Assembly (NCBI GenBank): GCA_020403045.1
Contig: JADBYK010000026.1
Span: forward strand, 1-64,000
Length of the DNA: 64,000 bases
Direction of reading: 5' to 3'
From: Cytophagales bacterium
GTDB lineage: Bacteria > Bacteroidota > Bacteroidia > Cytophagales > Cyclobacteriaceae
Position 1 is the first letter of the stretch; every line of letters starts with the position of its first letter. Shown here piece by piece: positions 52,319 through 60,146 of this stretch. The translations under genes and the position numbers were made by a program. Under the pieces are notes generated by a model, which ran no database searches, was not told where the DNA came from, and was given only the letters and a program-made list of their open reading frames with translations.

Positions 52319-53173
52319 GTGAATAGCCAAATTCAAAAAGTTGCTGTTTTAGGTGCCGGCACGATGGGTCAGGGAATTGCCCAGGTTTGTGCTATGAGCG
52401 GCTACCCAACACAGTTGTTTGATATTGAGAGTAGTCTTTCGCAAAAGGCCATCTCATCGATTTCTATCAACTTAGATAAAGCCGTCTCCAAATCAAAAAT
52501 AAGCGAGAGTCAAAAGACAACGATATTGGGTCATCTCTCAATAGCGCATAAGCTGGAAGACATAAAAGCGGATCTCGTGATAGAGGCAGTAGTGGAAAAG
52601 CTAGACGTGAAGCAGCAATTGTTCCGCGTGTTAGAGAATAACAGCAAGGGCAGTATTCTTGCGTCAAACACCTCTTCACTTTCGATCACTGAAATTGCTT
52701 CTGGCCTAAAAAATCCGGAACGATTTGTTGGCCTCCATTTTTTTAATCCCGCAGCGCTCATGAACCTTGTAGAAGTGGTGCGAGGAACTTCGACCGATGA
52801 CTCAGTAGTGTCTATCATGATGGATTTTTCCAAATCGCTAAGGAAAACAGCGGTGTTGGTAAAAGATTCGCCTGGTTTTATCGTTAACAGGGTAGCTCGC
52901 CACTATTATGTGGAGGCGCTAAAACTATTGGAAGAGGGGGTGGCCTCACATGAGCAAATTGATAGGCTTTTAAGAAGCGCTGGTTTTAAAATGGGTCCTT
53001 TCGAATTGATGGATTTGATTGGAATGGACGTTAATTTTGCGGTCACTTCTTCGTTATATCAGGCGTTTCATCAAGACTCAAAGTTTAGGCCAAGTCGAAT
53101 TCAGCAACAAAAAGTGATGGCTGGGCATTTGGGCAAAAAAACAGGAAGGGGTTTCTATGATTACACGAAATAA
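52319..53173 (+). CDS. hbd: 3-hydroxybutyryl-CoA dehydrogenase
   Basis: A 284-residue NAD(P)-dependent enzyme interconverting 3-hydroxyacyl-CoA and 3-oxoacyl-CoA. The N-terminal Rossmann motif is VLGAGTMGQGIAQVCA, with SNTSSLSITEIAS near 117, the catalytic His in GLHFFNPAALMNLVEVV near 140, KDSPGFIVNRVARHYYVEAL near 182, and FKMGPFELMDLIGMDVNF near 222. The GTG start immediately follows the pheS stop. It could serve with the acyl-CoA dehydrogenase at 6729, though not in the same operon. Confidence 0.94.
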   Translation: MNSQIQKVAVLGAGTMGQGIAQVCAMSGYPTQLFDIESSLSQKAISSISINLDKAVSKSKISESQKTTILGHLSIAHKLEDIKADLVIEAVVEKLDVKQQLFRVLENNSKGSILASNTSSLSITEIASGLKNPERFVGLHFFNPAALMNLVEVVRGTSTDDSVVSIMMDFSKSLRKTAVLVKDSPGFIVNRVARHYYVEALKLLEEGVASHEQIDRLLRSAGFKMGPFELMDLIGMDVNFAVTSSLYQAFHQDSKFRPSRIQQQKVMAGHLGKKTGRGFYDYTK

Positions 53174-53174
53174 A

Positions 53175-53681
53175 ATGGCTACAAGCGACAGGCCACATGC
53201 CACAAGCGTGGTTGAGCTAGATTGTAAACGCGGTGCACCAACCGAAAGAGGAAACCAACGAAGCAAACAGCTTGCAGCTTGCGGCTTGTGGCTTGCGGCC
53301 TTCATCGTACTGCTCTTTGTTCATCATTCAGTCAACGCCCAAGCTTCTTTTCCTCCGGTCTCCATCAACCTCAACTATCCACAGTATCAACGTTTGCGAC
53401 TCGATGGTGGGTATCAGTATGTCGATGATGTGGGCATGAGAGGTGTCATTCTTTATCGACTTGACGAAACTACCTATATCGCTTATGAGCGACTCTGTTC
53501 AATGGAGGATGATGCAATTGTGACTGTAGATGGCTCGGGTCTGTTTATGAAAGGATGTCAGTCTACCTACGATTTTTCAGAAGGGCGACCCTCTGGAGGG
53601 CCAGCTTTCAGGCCATTGCTGCGTTACAGAACTTCATTGACAGGACAGACATTGGTGATTACGGATGAGATTGTCTATTGA
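53175..53681 (+). CDS. Secreted degenerate Rieske-like protein
   Basis: About 168 residues. A long basic amino segment precedes a signal helix (LAACGLWLAAFIVLLFV) ending HHSVNAQ near residue 55, so the mature part is probably exported. The mature domain resembles the small Rieske-like lipoproteins of Bacteroidetes, but the cluster ligands are gone: where CxH and CxxH are expected it has CSMEDD near 110 and GCQSTYDF near 130. It keeps the framework GxPSGGPAFRPLLRYRT. An [2Fe-2S] cluster is therefore unlikely. The unusual amino end coincides with inserted heptad repeats. Start at 53175 or 53157 (overlapping hbd). Confidence 0.6.
   Translation: MATSDRPHATSVVELDCKRGAPTERGNQRSKQLAACGLWLAAFIVLLFVHHSVNAQASFPPVSINLNYPQYQRLRLDGGYQYVDDVGMRGVILYRLDETTYIAYERLCSMEDDAIVTVDGSGLFMKGCQSTYDFSEGRPSGGPAFRPLLRYRTSLTGQTLVITDEIVY
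53181..53300. repeat. Heptad repeats in inverted arms, unit nACAAGC
   Basis: The left arm (53181-53208) has four 7-bp units, such as ACAAGCG and ACATGCC. The right arm (53270-53297) has four units of the reverse complement type, such as GCTTGCA and GCTTGTG. GGCCACATGCCACAAGC (53191-53207) is complementary to 53284-53300 at 15 of 17 positions. The element lies across the amino-terminal codons of the Rieske-like gene. Confidence 0.75.
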
Positions 53682-53700
53682 CAAACGCTTATAAAACACT

Positions 53701-55485
53701 TTACTCCACTTCTTCCACCTGCATCTGTTTTTCATATAATTCTTTGTAGGCGCCCTCTTTTGCGATCAGGGTTTCGTGTGTGCCCTCTTCCACCATTTCT
53801 CCATCTTGCAAAACAATAATTTTGTTCGCTAGCTTTGCGGATGATACGCGATGAGAAATAATGATGCTCGTTCTGCCCTTCATAATCTTCTTCATACTGT
53901 TGAGGATCGTGTTCTCCGTTTTTGTGTCAACCGCTGAGAGCGCGTCATCCAAAATCAAAATTTTTGGCTCTCTTGCTACAGCTCGTGCAATCGACACTCT
54001 TTGTTTTTGTCCTCCCGATAACGTGATACCTCGCTCTCCCACCCGGGTGGCAAAAGCGCTCGGAAACCCCATGATATTATCGTACACATCCGCATCTTTC
54101 GCGGCCTGAATCACTTTGCCTTCATCAGCTGTTTTCAAGCCAAAAGCAATGTTGTTGAAGATGGTATCGCTGAATAGAAAAACATCTTGTGGCACTACCC
54201 CCATCTGACTTCGCAGGTTGATCAAATTATAATCTTTTATAGAAATTTTGTCAATCTTAATTTCTCCCTGAGTAACATCATATAATCTGGAGATGAGATT
54301 GGACACCGTGCTCTTTCCGGATCCCGTACCGCCAATAATGGCAATTGATTCTCCCGGCTTAATATTAAAAGAGAGATTTTTAATGGCCTGAATTCCTGTA
54401 TCGGGATAAGTAAATGAAACATTTTGGAACTCGATTTCACCCTGAATCTCGCGCTGAACATCTTGTTCAGAAACAATGTCTGTCTTTGTTTTTAAAAATT
54501 CGTTGATGCGTTTTTGAGAAGCCTCAGCCCGTTGTACTAAACTACTTGTCCAACCTAACGAGGCGACAGGCCATGTCAGCAAGTTTACATAAATGATAAA
54601 CTCAGCAATGTTTCCAAATGTCAGTGAGCCGTTGATGACCTCTACACTACCCGCGTAAACTGTGAACACCGTACTTAAGCCAATAAGCCCCATAATAACC
54701 GGAAAAAATAAAGCTTGCACTTTGGTAAGCTTTAAAGATTGCTTCTTGTATTCGTTACTTTCCGTTGAAAAATTGGCAACAGATTCCGCTTCGCGCGTAA
54801 AAGATTTAATTACCCGAATACCCGAAAAAGCTTCCTGTACAAATGTGCTTAGTCGTGATTGGCTTTTTTGAATCAGTTCAGAACGGTGTTCCACAATATT
54901 ATTGACGTAGAAAATACTGATGGACAAAATCGGTAGGGGCAAAAGTGCATAGAGAGTCAATTTAGGGCTAATGCTAAACATGATTGGGATCAGCATCATA
55001 AACAAAGTGATGAGAGTCAGCCCATACATGATCGAGGGGCCCAAATACATACGAACCCGGCTGACGTCTTCACTGATTCGGTTCATCAAGTCGCCCGTGT
55101 TATTTCTACGATAAAAACTAAGGGGCAACGATTCGTAATGTTCGAAGATTTCGTTTTTCAAGTCGAATTCTACAAGTCGACTCATAACGATTAACGTTTG
55201 GCGAACCAGGTAGAGAAAGAAGCCTCTCAATAGCGCCATGCCCAGAATAAGGAGGGCATAGATCAATATTCCTTTAGAGAACACGTTAAAAAATGCCGGC
55301 TGCGCAACGCTTTTATCTAAGGACCGATAGATGCGAATATTGTCGGTGACTAAATCAATGGAGTATCGAACCATTTGCGCGGGGAGAATTTGAAAGGCGT
55401 TAGAGATGATGACCCAGATCAGCCCCAGGATCATCAGCTTTTTGTACTTTAGGAGATACGTATTAAGATAGAAAAGTTCTTTCAT
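53701..55485 (-). CDS. MsbA/MdlB-type ABC exporter, fused permease-ATPase
   Basis: A 594-residue half transporter working as a dimer. Six hydrophobic helices (about 15-310) form the ABC exporter domain, with YRRNNTGDLMNRISEDV near 125. The ATPase domain has Walker A in IIGGTGSGKSTVSNL near 385, a Q-loop VVPQDVFLFS, the signature ITLSGGQKQRVSIARA near 490, Walker B ILILDDALSAVDTKTE near 512 and the switch His in IISHRVSSA. Substrate is unknown; lipid or glycolipid export is typical for the group. It is convergent with the Rieske-like gene and monocistronic. Confidence 0.92.
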   Translation of the reverse strand: MKELFYLNTYLLKYKKLMILGLIWVIISNAFQILPAQMVRYSIDLVTDNIRIYRSLDKSVAQPAFFNVFSKGILIYALLILGMALLRGFFLYLVRQTLIVMSRLVEFDLKNEIFEHYESLPLSFYRRNNTGDLMNRISEDVSRVRMYLGPSIMYGLTLITLFMMLIPIMFSISPKLTLYALLPLPILSISIFYVNNIVEHRSELIQKSQSRLSTFVQEAFSGIRVIKSFTREAESVANFSTESNEYKKQSLKLTKVQALFFPVIMGLIGLSTVFTVYAGSVEVINGSLTFGNIAEFIIYVNLLTWPVASLGWTSSLVQRAEASQKRINEFLKTKTDIVSEQDVQREIQGEIEFQNVSFTYPDTGIQAIKNLSFNIKPGESIAIIGGTGSGKSTVSNLISRLYDVTQGEIKIDKISIKDYNLINLRSQMGVVPQDVFLFSDTIFNNIAFGLKTADEGKVIQAAKDADVYDNIMGFPSAFATRVGERGITLSGGQKQRVSIARAVAREPKILILDDALSAVDTKTENTILNSMKKIMKGRTSIIISHRVSSAKLANKIIVLQDGEMVEEGTHETLIAKEGAYKELYEKQMQVEEVE

Positions 55486-55550
55486 GCCCCGATAAAAACG
55501 AAAGGTACTTGATTTGGTTCATGTCTTAAAAAAAATAAAATGTAGAAGGA

Positions 55551-55671
55551 GACAGAAGACAGAATTTTGAAGTTAGAATAGCTACTTATCACTTACGTCA
55601 AAAATAACATTCTGACTTTGACCTTCTGTTTTCTGAATTCCATTGCGATCTTCTGTTTTCGAACTTCTTTC
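55551..55671. repeat. Heptad repeats in inverted arms, unit GACAGAA / TTCTGWM
   Basis: The left arm (55551-55578) has units GACAGAA twice, then two variants ending GAA. The right arm (55610-55671) has inverse-type units including TTCTGAC (55610), TTCTGTT (55624, 55651) and TTCTGAA (55631). Segments 55559-55578 and 55610-55629 are complementary at 15 of 20 positions. It fills the spacer between the ABC exporter and nusB. Confidence 0.7.
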
Positions 55672-55708
55672 TGTAATTTGCCGCCTCATTCAAACGTTCT
55701 TTACCCGA

Positions 55709-56833
55709 ATGCTTAACAGACGTACCATCCGCATCAAAATCATGCAAAGCCTATTTGCTTTCGAGCAATGCAAAGAAGCAAATTACCTTCTCTCTCTTGA
55801 CTTGTTAGATGAGCGTTTTAGCCCCGACTTGAATAGCATGGAAGTGCAGGATAAAGACTTTCTTCGAAAACAAAAGAAAGAAGCAAAACAAGTTTTCGAA
55901 AATCAATTCAAAAAAGCAACCGATGTTGGTCAGGTTGAGAAAGCAATCTCAATTGCTGTGGCCGATGCAACTACTCTATTTGAAAAACAGGTTCGAAAGG
56001 ATCAACAATTTCTCGGAAAGAATATCACCATCGAAATTCAGAAGCTAACCGAAACCTATCACAACACATTAGGTCTGATAATAGCATTGGCCGAAGTGGC
56101 CGGTGGTGAGAAGAAGTCCATTCACGCAAATTTTTCGAATCAGCCAATTATCCAGGCACTCATCGACAACCCGGAGTTGAAAAAGGAGTTGTTGCGCTCT
56201 GCCGGATGGGCCAATAAGATAACCTTGGTTCGGGATTGGTTTCGAGAGATACTAAAGGAAGACAAAGAATATCAAAAATTCATAGAATCGAAGTCGCAAG
56301 AGCTCGATTCGCAGAAAGCATTTTTAAAATATCTCTTAAGAAAGGTAATCTTAGGCAGTAACGCCATCAACGACTATTTTGAGGAACAAGATATTCGCTG
56401 GGCGGAAGACAAAGACATTATCAAGAGTCTGGCTGAAAAGACAATTAAGTCTTTTGACGGGCAAAAGGTAGAGTTGCAAAAGGTTTCTTTAGATTGGGAA
56501 GACGACAAACTGTTTATAGATAGGTTATTCAAAAATACCATTGAGCTGGATGAATCTTATAAGGAATTAATCGCACAAAACACAAAAAACTGGGAGGTCG
56601 ACAGATTGCCGCTAACCGATCGTGTCATTTTGGAAATGGCGTTGGCTGAAATGGTTAATTTCCCCAATATTCCGGTGAAAGTTACGATTAACGAGTACAT
56701 CGAATTAGCCAAGGAATACAGCACCCCCAAGAGTCGCCAGTTTATAAACGGGATTCTTGATGTGATTTCGAAGAAAATGAAAGAGTCGGGGGCAGTTAAA
56801 AAAAGTGGCCGAGGGTTGATTGATAACAAATAA
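55709..56833 (+). CDS. nusB: Transcription antitermination factor NusB, long Bacteroidetes form
   Basis: A 374-residue protein. MLNRRTIRIKIMQSLFAFEQ at the amino end and the carboxyl domain (about 270-360: NWEVDRLPLTDRVILEMALAE, INEYIELAKEYSTPKSRQFINGILD) match NusB, which binds boxA RNA with NusE in rRNA antitermination. The middle, about 150-200 residues of charged helices, is a lineage-typical insertion making it more than twice the length of E. coli NusB. The frame is open to 55643 but the natural start is the ATG at 55709; the extra codons are repeat DNA. Confidence 0.92.
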   Translation: MLNRRTIRIKIMQSLFAFEQCKEANYLLSLDLLDERFSPDLNSMEVQDKDFLRKQKKEAKQVFENQFKKATDVGQVEKAISIAVADATTLFEKQVRKDQQFLGKNITIEIQKLTETYHNTLGLIIALAEVAGGEKKSIHANFSNQPIIQALIDNPELKKELLRSAGWANKITLVRDWFREILKEDKEYQKFIESKSQELDSQKAFLKYLLRKVILGSNAINDYFEEQDIRWAEDKDIIKSLAEKTIKSFDGQKVELQKVSLDWEDDKLFIDRLFKNTIELDESYKELIAQNTKNWEVDRLPLTDRVILEMALAEMVNFPNIPVKVTINEYIELAKEYSTPKSRQFINGILDVISKKMKESGAVKKSGRGLIDNK

Positions 56834-56845
56834 TTGGAAAGGTCG

Positions 56846-56853
56846 TATCTTTG
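56846..56853 (+). promoter_or_regulatory. TAnnTTTG -7 element for the ytxH-like gene
   Basis: TATCTTTG lies 25 bp before the ATG at 56879, right after the nusB stop. No TTG at the expected -33 distance was found. Confidence 0.4.
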
Positions 56854-56878
56854 CCACGCTTGATGTAGACAAAAGAGT

Positions 56879-57190
56879 ATGAGCAAAAAAGGAAGTAATG
56901 CATTGATGGCTTTTCTGGCAGGGGCTGCTGCCGGAGCGATTTTAGGAATTTTATACGCTCCCGATAAGGGCTCAAACACCCGTGAAAAACTATCGTTCAG
57001 ATTAGACAAGTATAAGAAGCTGTTAGAGGGCTACATTTCTGATTTGGTGGCGGGTGAGGAATCCTCAAACCCGACTGAGGCCAAATCGCAGGGGCAAAGG
57101 GTGGTTACTGAAGCAAAGGATAAAGCACAACGATTACTAGACGATGTAGACGAGTTGCTGGAGCAATTGAGGAGCAACAAAAACAGTTAA
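56879..57190 (+). CDS. YtxH domain-containing protein
   Basis: A 103-residue protein. It has a Gly/Ala-rich N-terminal hydrophobic stretch (LMAFLAGAAAGAILGILYAPDKG, about 9-31) followed by an amphipathic, charged helix with coiled-coil character. This is the YtxH (DUF4148-like small general stress) layout. Function is not established; relatives are membrane-associated. It belongs to the conserved nusB-coaE neighbourhood of Bacteroidetes. Confidence 0.8.
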   Translation: MSKKGSNALMAFLAGAAAGAILGILYAPDKGSNTREKLSFRLDKYKKLLEGYISDLVAGEESSNPTEAKSQGQRVVTEAKDKAQRLLDDVDELLEQLRSNKNS

Positions 57191-57239
57191 AGATTTGTTA
57201 AACAAAGATTTAAGTTGGGTTTTGAAAGGTATTAATTTT

Positions 57240-57247
57240 TAATTTTG
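57240..57247 (+). promoter_or_regulatory. TAnnTTTG -7 element upstream of the DUF1573 gene
   Basis: TAATTTTG lies 128 bp before the ATG at 57376. A TTG at 57215-57217 is 22 bp upstream, slightly long. A start near 57254 would give a 120-nt leader containing the two hairpins at 57269-57345. Confidence 0.4.
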
Positions 57248-57268
57248 TCATTCGAAAAGATCGTAATA

Positions 57269-57345
57269 GGAAATGGCCACTAGGATGCTCAACACCCATT
57301 GGTGCTATAATCTTAGGCCATTCCCTGTCTGCCAATAGGCAGGCA
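57269..57345 (+). promoter_or_regulatory. Two-hairpin leader before the DUF1573 lipoprotein gene
   Basis: Hairpin 1 (57269-57324) pairs GGAAATGGCC with GGCCATTCC at its base, then CTAGGAT with ATCTTAG, and closes CACC-CATT-GGTG. Hairpin 2 (57326-57345) is an 8-bp stem TGTCTGCC/GGCAGGCA with an AATA loop. No U-run follows either, so they are not simple terminators. They could be a structured 5' leader or a dispersed repeat. Confidence 0.5.
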
Positions 57346-57375
57346 TGTGACACTAAAAAAGTAAATAGTAAACAA

Positions 57376-57921
57376 ATGAAAACAACAACAAGAGTATTGG
57401 CCATTGTAGCAATGATGGCACTGGCCATTGGTTGCCGCGATAAGGCATCAGAAAAAAGAATCGCTGAATTAGAAACACGATTGGCTCAAATGGAAGGGAA
57501 TAAGGGTACGACTGTTACTCCCGCGCCAACAGCAACTCCGGAGGCAGCGCCAGTTGAAGAGAAGCCCGAGGGGCCCCTTCCCAATATGGAATTCGGCACC
57601 ACAGACCATGACTTTGGCACGATAGACGAAGGAAAAAAGGTAACCTACACCTATAAAGTGAAAAATACGGGACAGGCTCCGTTAATCATTCAAAACGCTG
57701 CACCTTCTTGTGGTTGCACCGTTCCGGATTGGACAAAGACTCCAATTCCTGTCGGGGGTGAAGGTTTCGTAAAAGCGGAATTTGATACAAAGGGAAAGCC
57801 GGGCATCAATAACAAGACAATCACAGTAACTGCTAATACCTGGCCAAAAACTACCACATTAAAGTTCAAGGCAATGGTTACGGCAAAGCCAGACGGAGCA
57901 AATGGGCCAACGGCTCAGTAA
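57376..57921 (+). CDS. DUF1573 lipoprotein
   Basis: A 181-residue protein. The signal peptide ends with the lipobox LAIGC (Cys at about 20). A short coiled coil follows (EKRIAELETRLAQMEG), then a Thr/Pro/Ala-rich linker (about 45-65), then a DUF1573 immunoglobulin-like domain: FGTTDHDFGTIDEGKKVTYTYKVKNTG, and SCGCTVPDW near 112, which is the family signature. Function is unknown; it is presumably anchored in the outer or inner membrane facing the periplasm. A strong terminator follows. Confidence 0.9.
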   Translation: MKTTTRVLAIVAMMALAIGCRDKASEKRIAELETRLAQMEGNKGTTVTPAPTATPEAAPVEEKPEGPLPNMEFGTTDHDFGTIDEGKKVTYTYKVKNTGQAPLIIQNAAPSCGCTVPDWTKTPIPVGGEGFVKAEFDTKGKPGINNKTITVTANTWPKTTTLKFKAMVTAKPDGANGPTAQ

Positions 57922-57949
57922 GAACTAAAAAAATATTGGATCATTATTC

Positions 57950-57984
57950 CATCCCAAGCCTTCCGGTTTGGGATGTTCTTTTTT
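57950..57984 (+). terminator. Rho-independent terminator after the DUF1573 gene
   Basis: An 11-bp stem, CATCCCAAGCC with GGTTTGGGATG (one G-U pair), TTCC loop, followed by TTCTTTTTT. It separates the lipoprotein gene from yajC. Confidence 0.85.
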
Positions 57985-58102
57985 AAGGGATAACTTACAG
58001 CCAAAATATTTTCAAACCGATCAATCGGTGGAGTAAAATCTTGTTTCGTTGTACGATTCCAAATTCTTGCTTTCCGATTTGACATTAAAAAATTATTAAC
58101 AA

Positions 58103-58411
58103 ATGAATTCTATTTTATTACAGGCAGGCCCGGGCGGAGCTTACACTCAAATTATTTTGATGGTGGCAATTGTGGGGATCTTTTATTTCTTTATGATCCG
58201 CCCTCAGCAAAAAAAGGCAAAGGATCAAAAGAAATTTACCGAAGAAATTAAGAAAGGTGATTATGTGGTCACTATTGGTGGGGCGCACGGTCGCGTGGCA
58301 GAATTAGAAGGCGACACGTTTATTCTTGAGGTTGAGCGTGGCGGAAGAATTAAGTTCTCAAAGTCTGCCATTTCAATGGAGTCTACAAAGACGGAAGCAG
58401 CCAAGAACTAG
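58103..58411 (+). CDS. yajC: Preprotein translocase subunit YajC
   Basis: A 102-residue protein with one N-terminal membrane helix (QIILMVAIVGIFYFFMIRP, about 16-35), the family motif RPQQKKAKDQKKF, and the small cytoplasmic domain KGDYVVTIGGAHGRVAELEGD. It associates with SecDF and assists Sec export. It precedes the ybbR-like and coaE genes in a conserved neighbourhood. Confidence 0.95.
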   Translation: MNSILLQAGPGGAYTQIILMVAIVGIFYFFMIRPQQKKAKDQKKFTEEIKKGDYVVTIGGAHGRVAELEGDTFILEVERGGRIKFSKSAISMESTKTEAAKN

Positions 58412-58418
58412 ATAATGA

Positions 58419-58446
58419 GCGAGTGTCTTCTAAGGGAGACATTCGC
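58419..58446 (+). terminator. Hairpin after yajC
   Basis: GCGAGTGTCT pairs with AGACATTCGC (10 bp with one G-U) around an 8-nt loop, starting 8 bp after the yajC stop. Only a weak T-rich stretch follows, so it may be an attenuator or a 3' stabilising stem rather than a full terminator. Confidence 0.5.
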
Positions 58447-58515
58447 ATTTATATAGAGTCTTTCTAAACCATTGACCTAAACCCACCATTCTAATAATCC
58501 GTACCTTTACCGGGC

Positions 58516-59451
58516 ATGAACTTTTTTCGGGCTTTAGGCAATTTATTACGGTTTGATAGGGCGAATTGGAAGGCTATTTTGCTCTGCGTTTTAGCCGCCA
58601 GCATTTTTTGGCTTTTCAATGCGTTCAATAAGAATCACGTTGCCAATATTGAGTTTCCCTTGCGCTTCGAATATGATCAGGAAAAATTTGTTCCCATTGA
58701 AGAGTTGCCGACACGCATTGGAATCAATGTCAGTGGAAACGGCTGGGATCTTTTTAGAAATCAGTTTGGATTAAAGGTGCCGGTATTGGTCATACCTCTA
58801 GAAAAGCCGCTGGACACGAAAAAAATTGTTAGTGCATCGCTCACATCGGTATTCCAACCTCAGCTTGAAAAACTCACTATCAACTTCTTAATTTCGGATA
58901 CACTCCGACTTCAGATCGATGAAAAAGATTTTCACAAATTCAAAGTCAATCCGGATTTCAGTGAATTTACCTTTGAAGACGGTTTTGGCAGAATCAGCCC
59001 CGTAGTTATCCTCCCTGACTCTGTAGTTTTAGAGGGCCCTAAGAGTCTACTTCATCAGATACCCGAATTTGTATCAGTAAAAATTCAAGGAGAATCAATA
59101 AGTCAGAGTGTTTCCGAACAAGTGGACATTGTTATGGATAGACAAAGCATAGAAGTTGAACCAGCCAGTGTCAAAATAATGTTTGAAGTGGGGCGAGTGA
59201 TTGAAGTTAAAGCCACTTTGAAATTGACCAGCAAAATGAAAACCATCCCAAGTGATAGCATTGATGTTTGGTTTCGGATCCCCGCCAAGCGGGAAGAAGA
59301 ATTCAGAAACCAACTGGTTGAAATGAGTGCAATGGTATCTGTTCAAGCGGCCGATCCGGATGGTGTGGTGAATCCAACGATACGAAATGTCCCCCTCTAC
59401 GCGGAACTGATTCGAATGGATTCGGTAGTAGTCAACGCGCCTCCAAGATGA
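58516..59451 (+). CDS. YbbR-like (CdaR family) membrane-anchored protein
   Basis: A 311-residue protein with one N-terminal helix (AILLCVLAASIFWLFNAF, about 20-37) and a long extracytoplasmic beta-rich part with repeated YbbR-like domains (P-hydrophobic-G segments such as LPTRIGINVSGNGWD and LPDSVVLEGPKSLL). In Firmicutes YbbR/CdaR regulates the diadenylate cyclase CdaA; no cyclase gene is here, so its role in this organism is open. Its stop overlaps coaE by 4 bp. Confidence 0.83.
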   Translation: MNFFRALGNLLRFDRANWKAILLCVLAASIFWLFNAFNKNHVANIEFPLRFEYDQEKFVPIEELPTRIGINVSGNGWDLFRNQFGLKVPVLVIPLEKPLDTKKIVSASLTSVFQPQLEKLTINFLISDTLRLQIDEKDFHKFKVNPDFSEFTFEDGFGRISPVVILPDSVVLEGPKSLLHQIPEFVSVKIQGESISQSVSEQVDIVMDRQSIEVEPASVKIMFEVGRVIEVKATLKLTSKMKTIPSDSIDVWFRIPAKREEEFRNQLVEMSAMVSVQAADPDGVVNPTIRNVPLYAELIRMDSVVVNAPPR

Positions 59452-60053
59452 GATCAAAGTCTCTCCAAATTGGTATTACAGGTGGCATTGGTTCGGGCAA
59501 GAGCATCGTTTGTAAGATGTTTTCCTGCTTGGGAGCGCCCGTTTATGACGCAGATAGCCGAGCGAAAAGTATAATGACCACTGACGGAATACTCATCGCG
59601 CAAATCAAGAAAGAATTTGGAGATTTGACCTATCGTTCAGATGGGAGTCTTGACAGAGCATACCTAAGCCGAGTAATTTTTGAGAACGAAGAAAAGAGAA
59701 ATCTTCTGAATCAAATGGTTCACCCAAGAGTAGCAGCAGATACAGAATGTTGGCTAGAACAAAATCAAGGAGCCTCCTATGTCGTACGAGAGGCTGCTTT
59801 GTTGATTGAGTCAGGCGCTTACCAAAGGGTTGATAAAGTGGTGTTGGTAACAGCACCTGAAGAGTTGAGAATCAAACGGGTGCTTGCGCGAGATCCACAT
59901 CGACTAAGGGAGGGAATCAGAAAAATCATTGCAACCCAATTGCCTGACGAAGAAAAGAAAAAGGTGGCAGACGTGGTGGTTTACAATGACGAGACCCAAC
60001 TTCTTGTTCCTCAGATTTTGCTGTTACATAATCAATTTTTGAAACTGAACTAA
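59448..60053 (+). CDS. coaE: Dephospho-CoA kinase
   Basis: A 201-residue P-loop kinase phosphorylating the 3' hydroxyl of dephospho-CoA, the last step of CoA synthesis (panC and panD are at the other end of the window). The Walker A loop is GITGGIGSGKSIV. PVYDADSRAKSIM near 30, VHPRV near 90 and REAALLIESGAYQRVDKVVLVTAP near 115 are conserved. Confidence 0.95.
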   Translation: MRSKSLQIGITGGIGSGKSIVCKMFSCLGAPVYDADSRAKSIMTTDGILIAQIKKEFGDLTYRSDGSLDRAYLSRVIFENEEKRNLLNQMVHPRVAADTECWLEQNQGASYVVREAALLIESGAYQRVDKVVLVTAPEELRIKRVLARDPHRLREGIRKIIATQLPDEEKKKVADVVVYNDETQLLVPQILLLHNQFLKLN

Positions 60054-60100
60054 AACAACTTTTTACCATTTATAATTGAGGTACAATAGCCGACCAACTG

Positions 60101-60114
60101 ACTTTTATAAAAGT
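60101..60114. promoter_or_regulatory. Perfect 14-bp palindrome upstream of the RND efflux genes
   Basis: ACTTTTATAAAAGT lies 32 bp before the GTG start of the adaptor gene, in a 93-bp spacer. Position and symmetry fit an operator for a dimeric repressor such as a TetR-type protein, but no regulator gene is visible in the window. Confidence 0.35.
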
Positions 60115-60146
60115 TCCATATAAACATCATTAAGAATTTATTACCT

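Noticed and set aside
55643-55708. Upstream start for nusB
   Set aside because: The extra residues come from the heptad repeat region and precede the conserved MLNRRTIRIK start.
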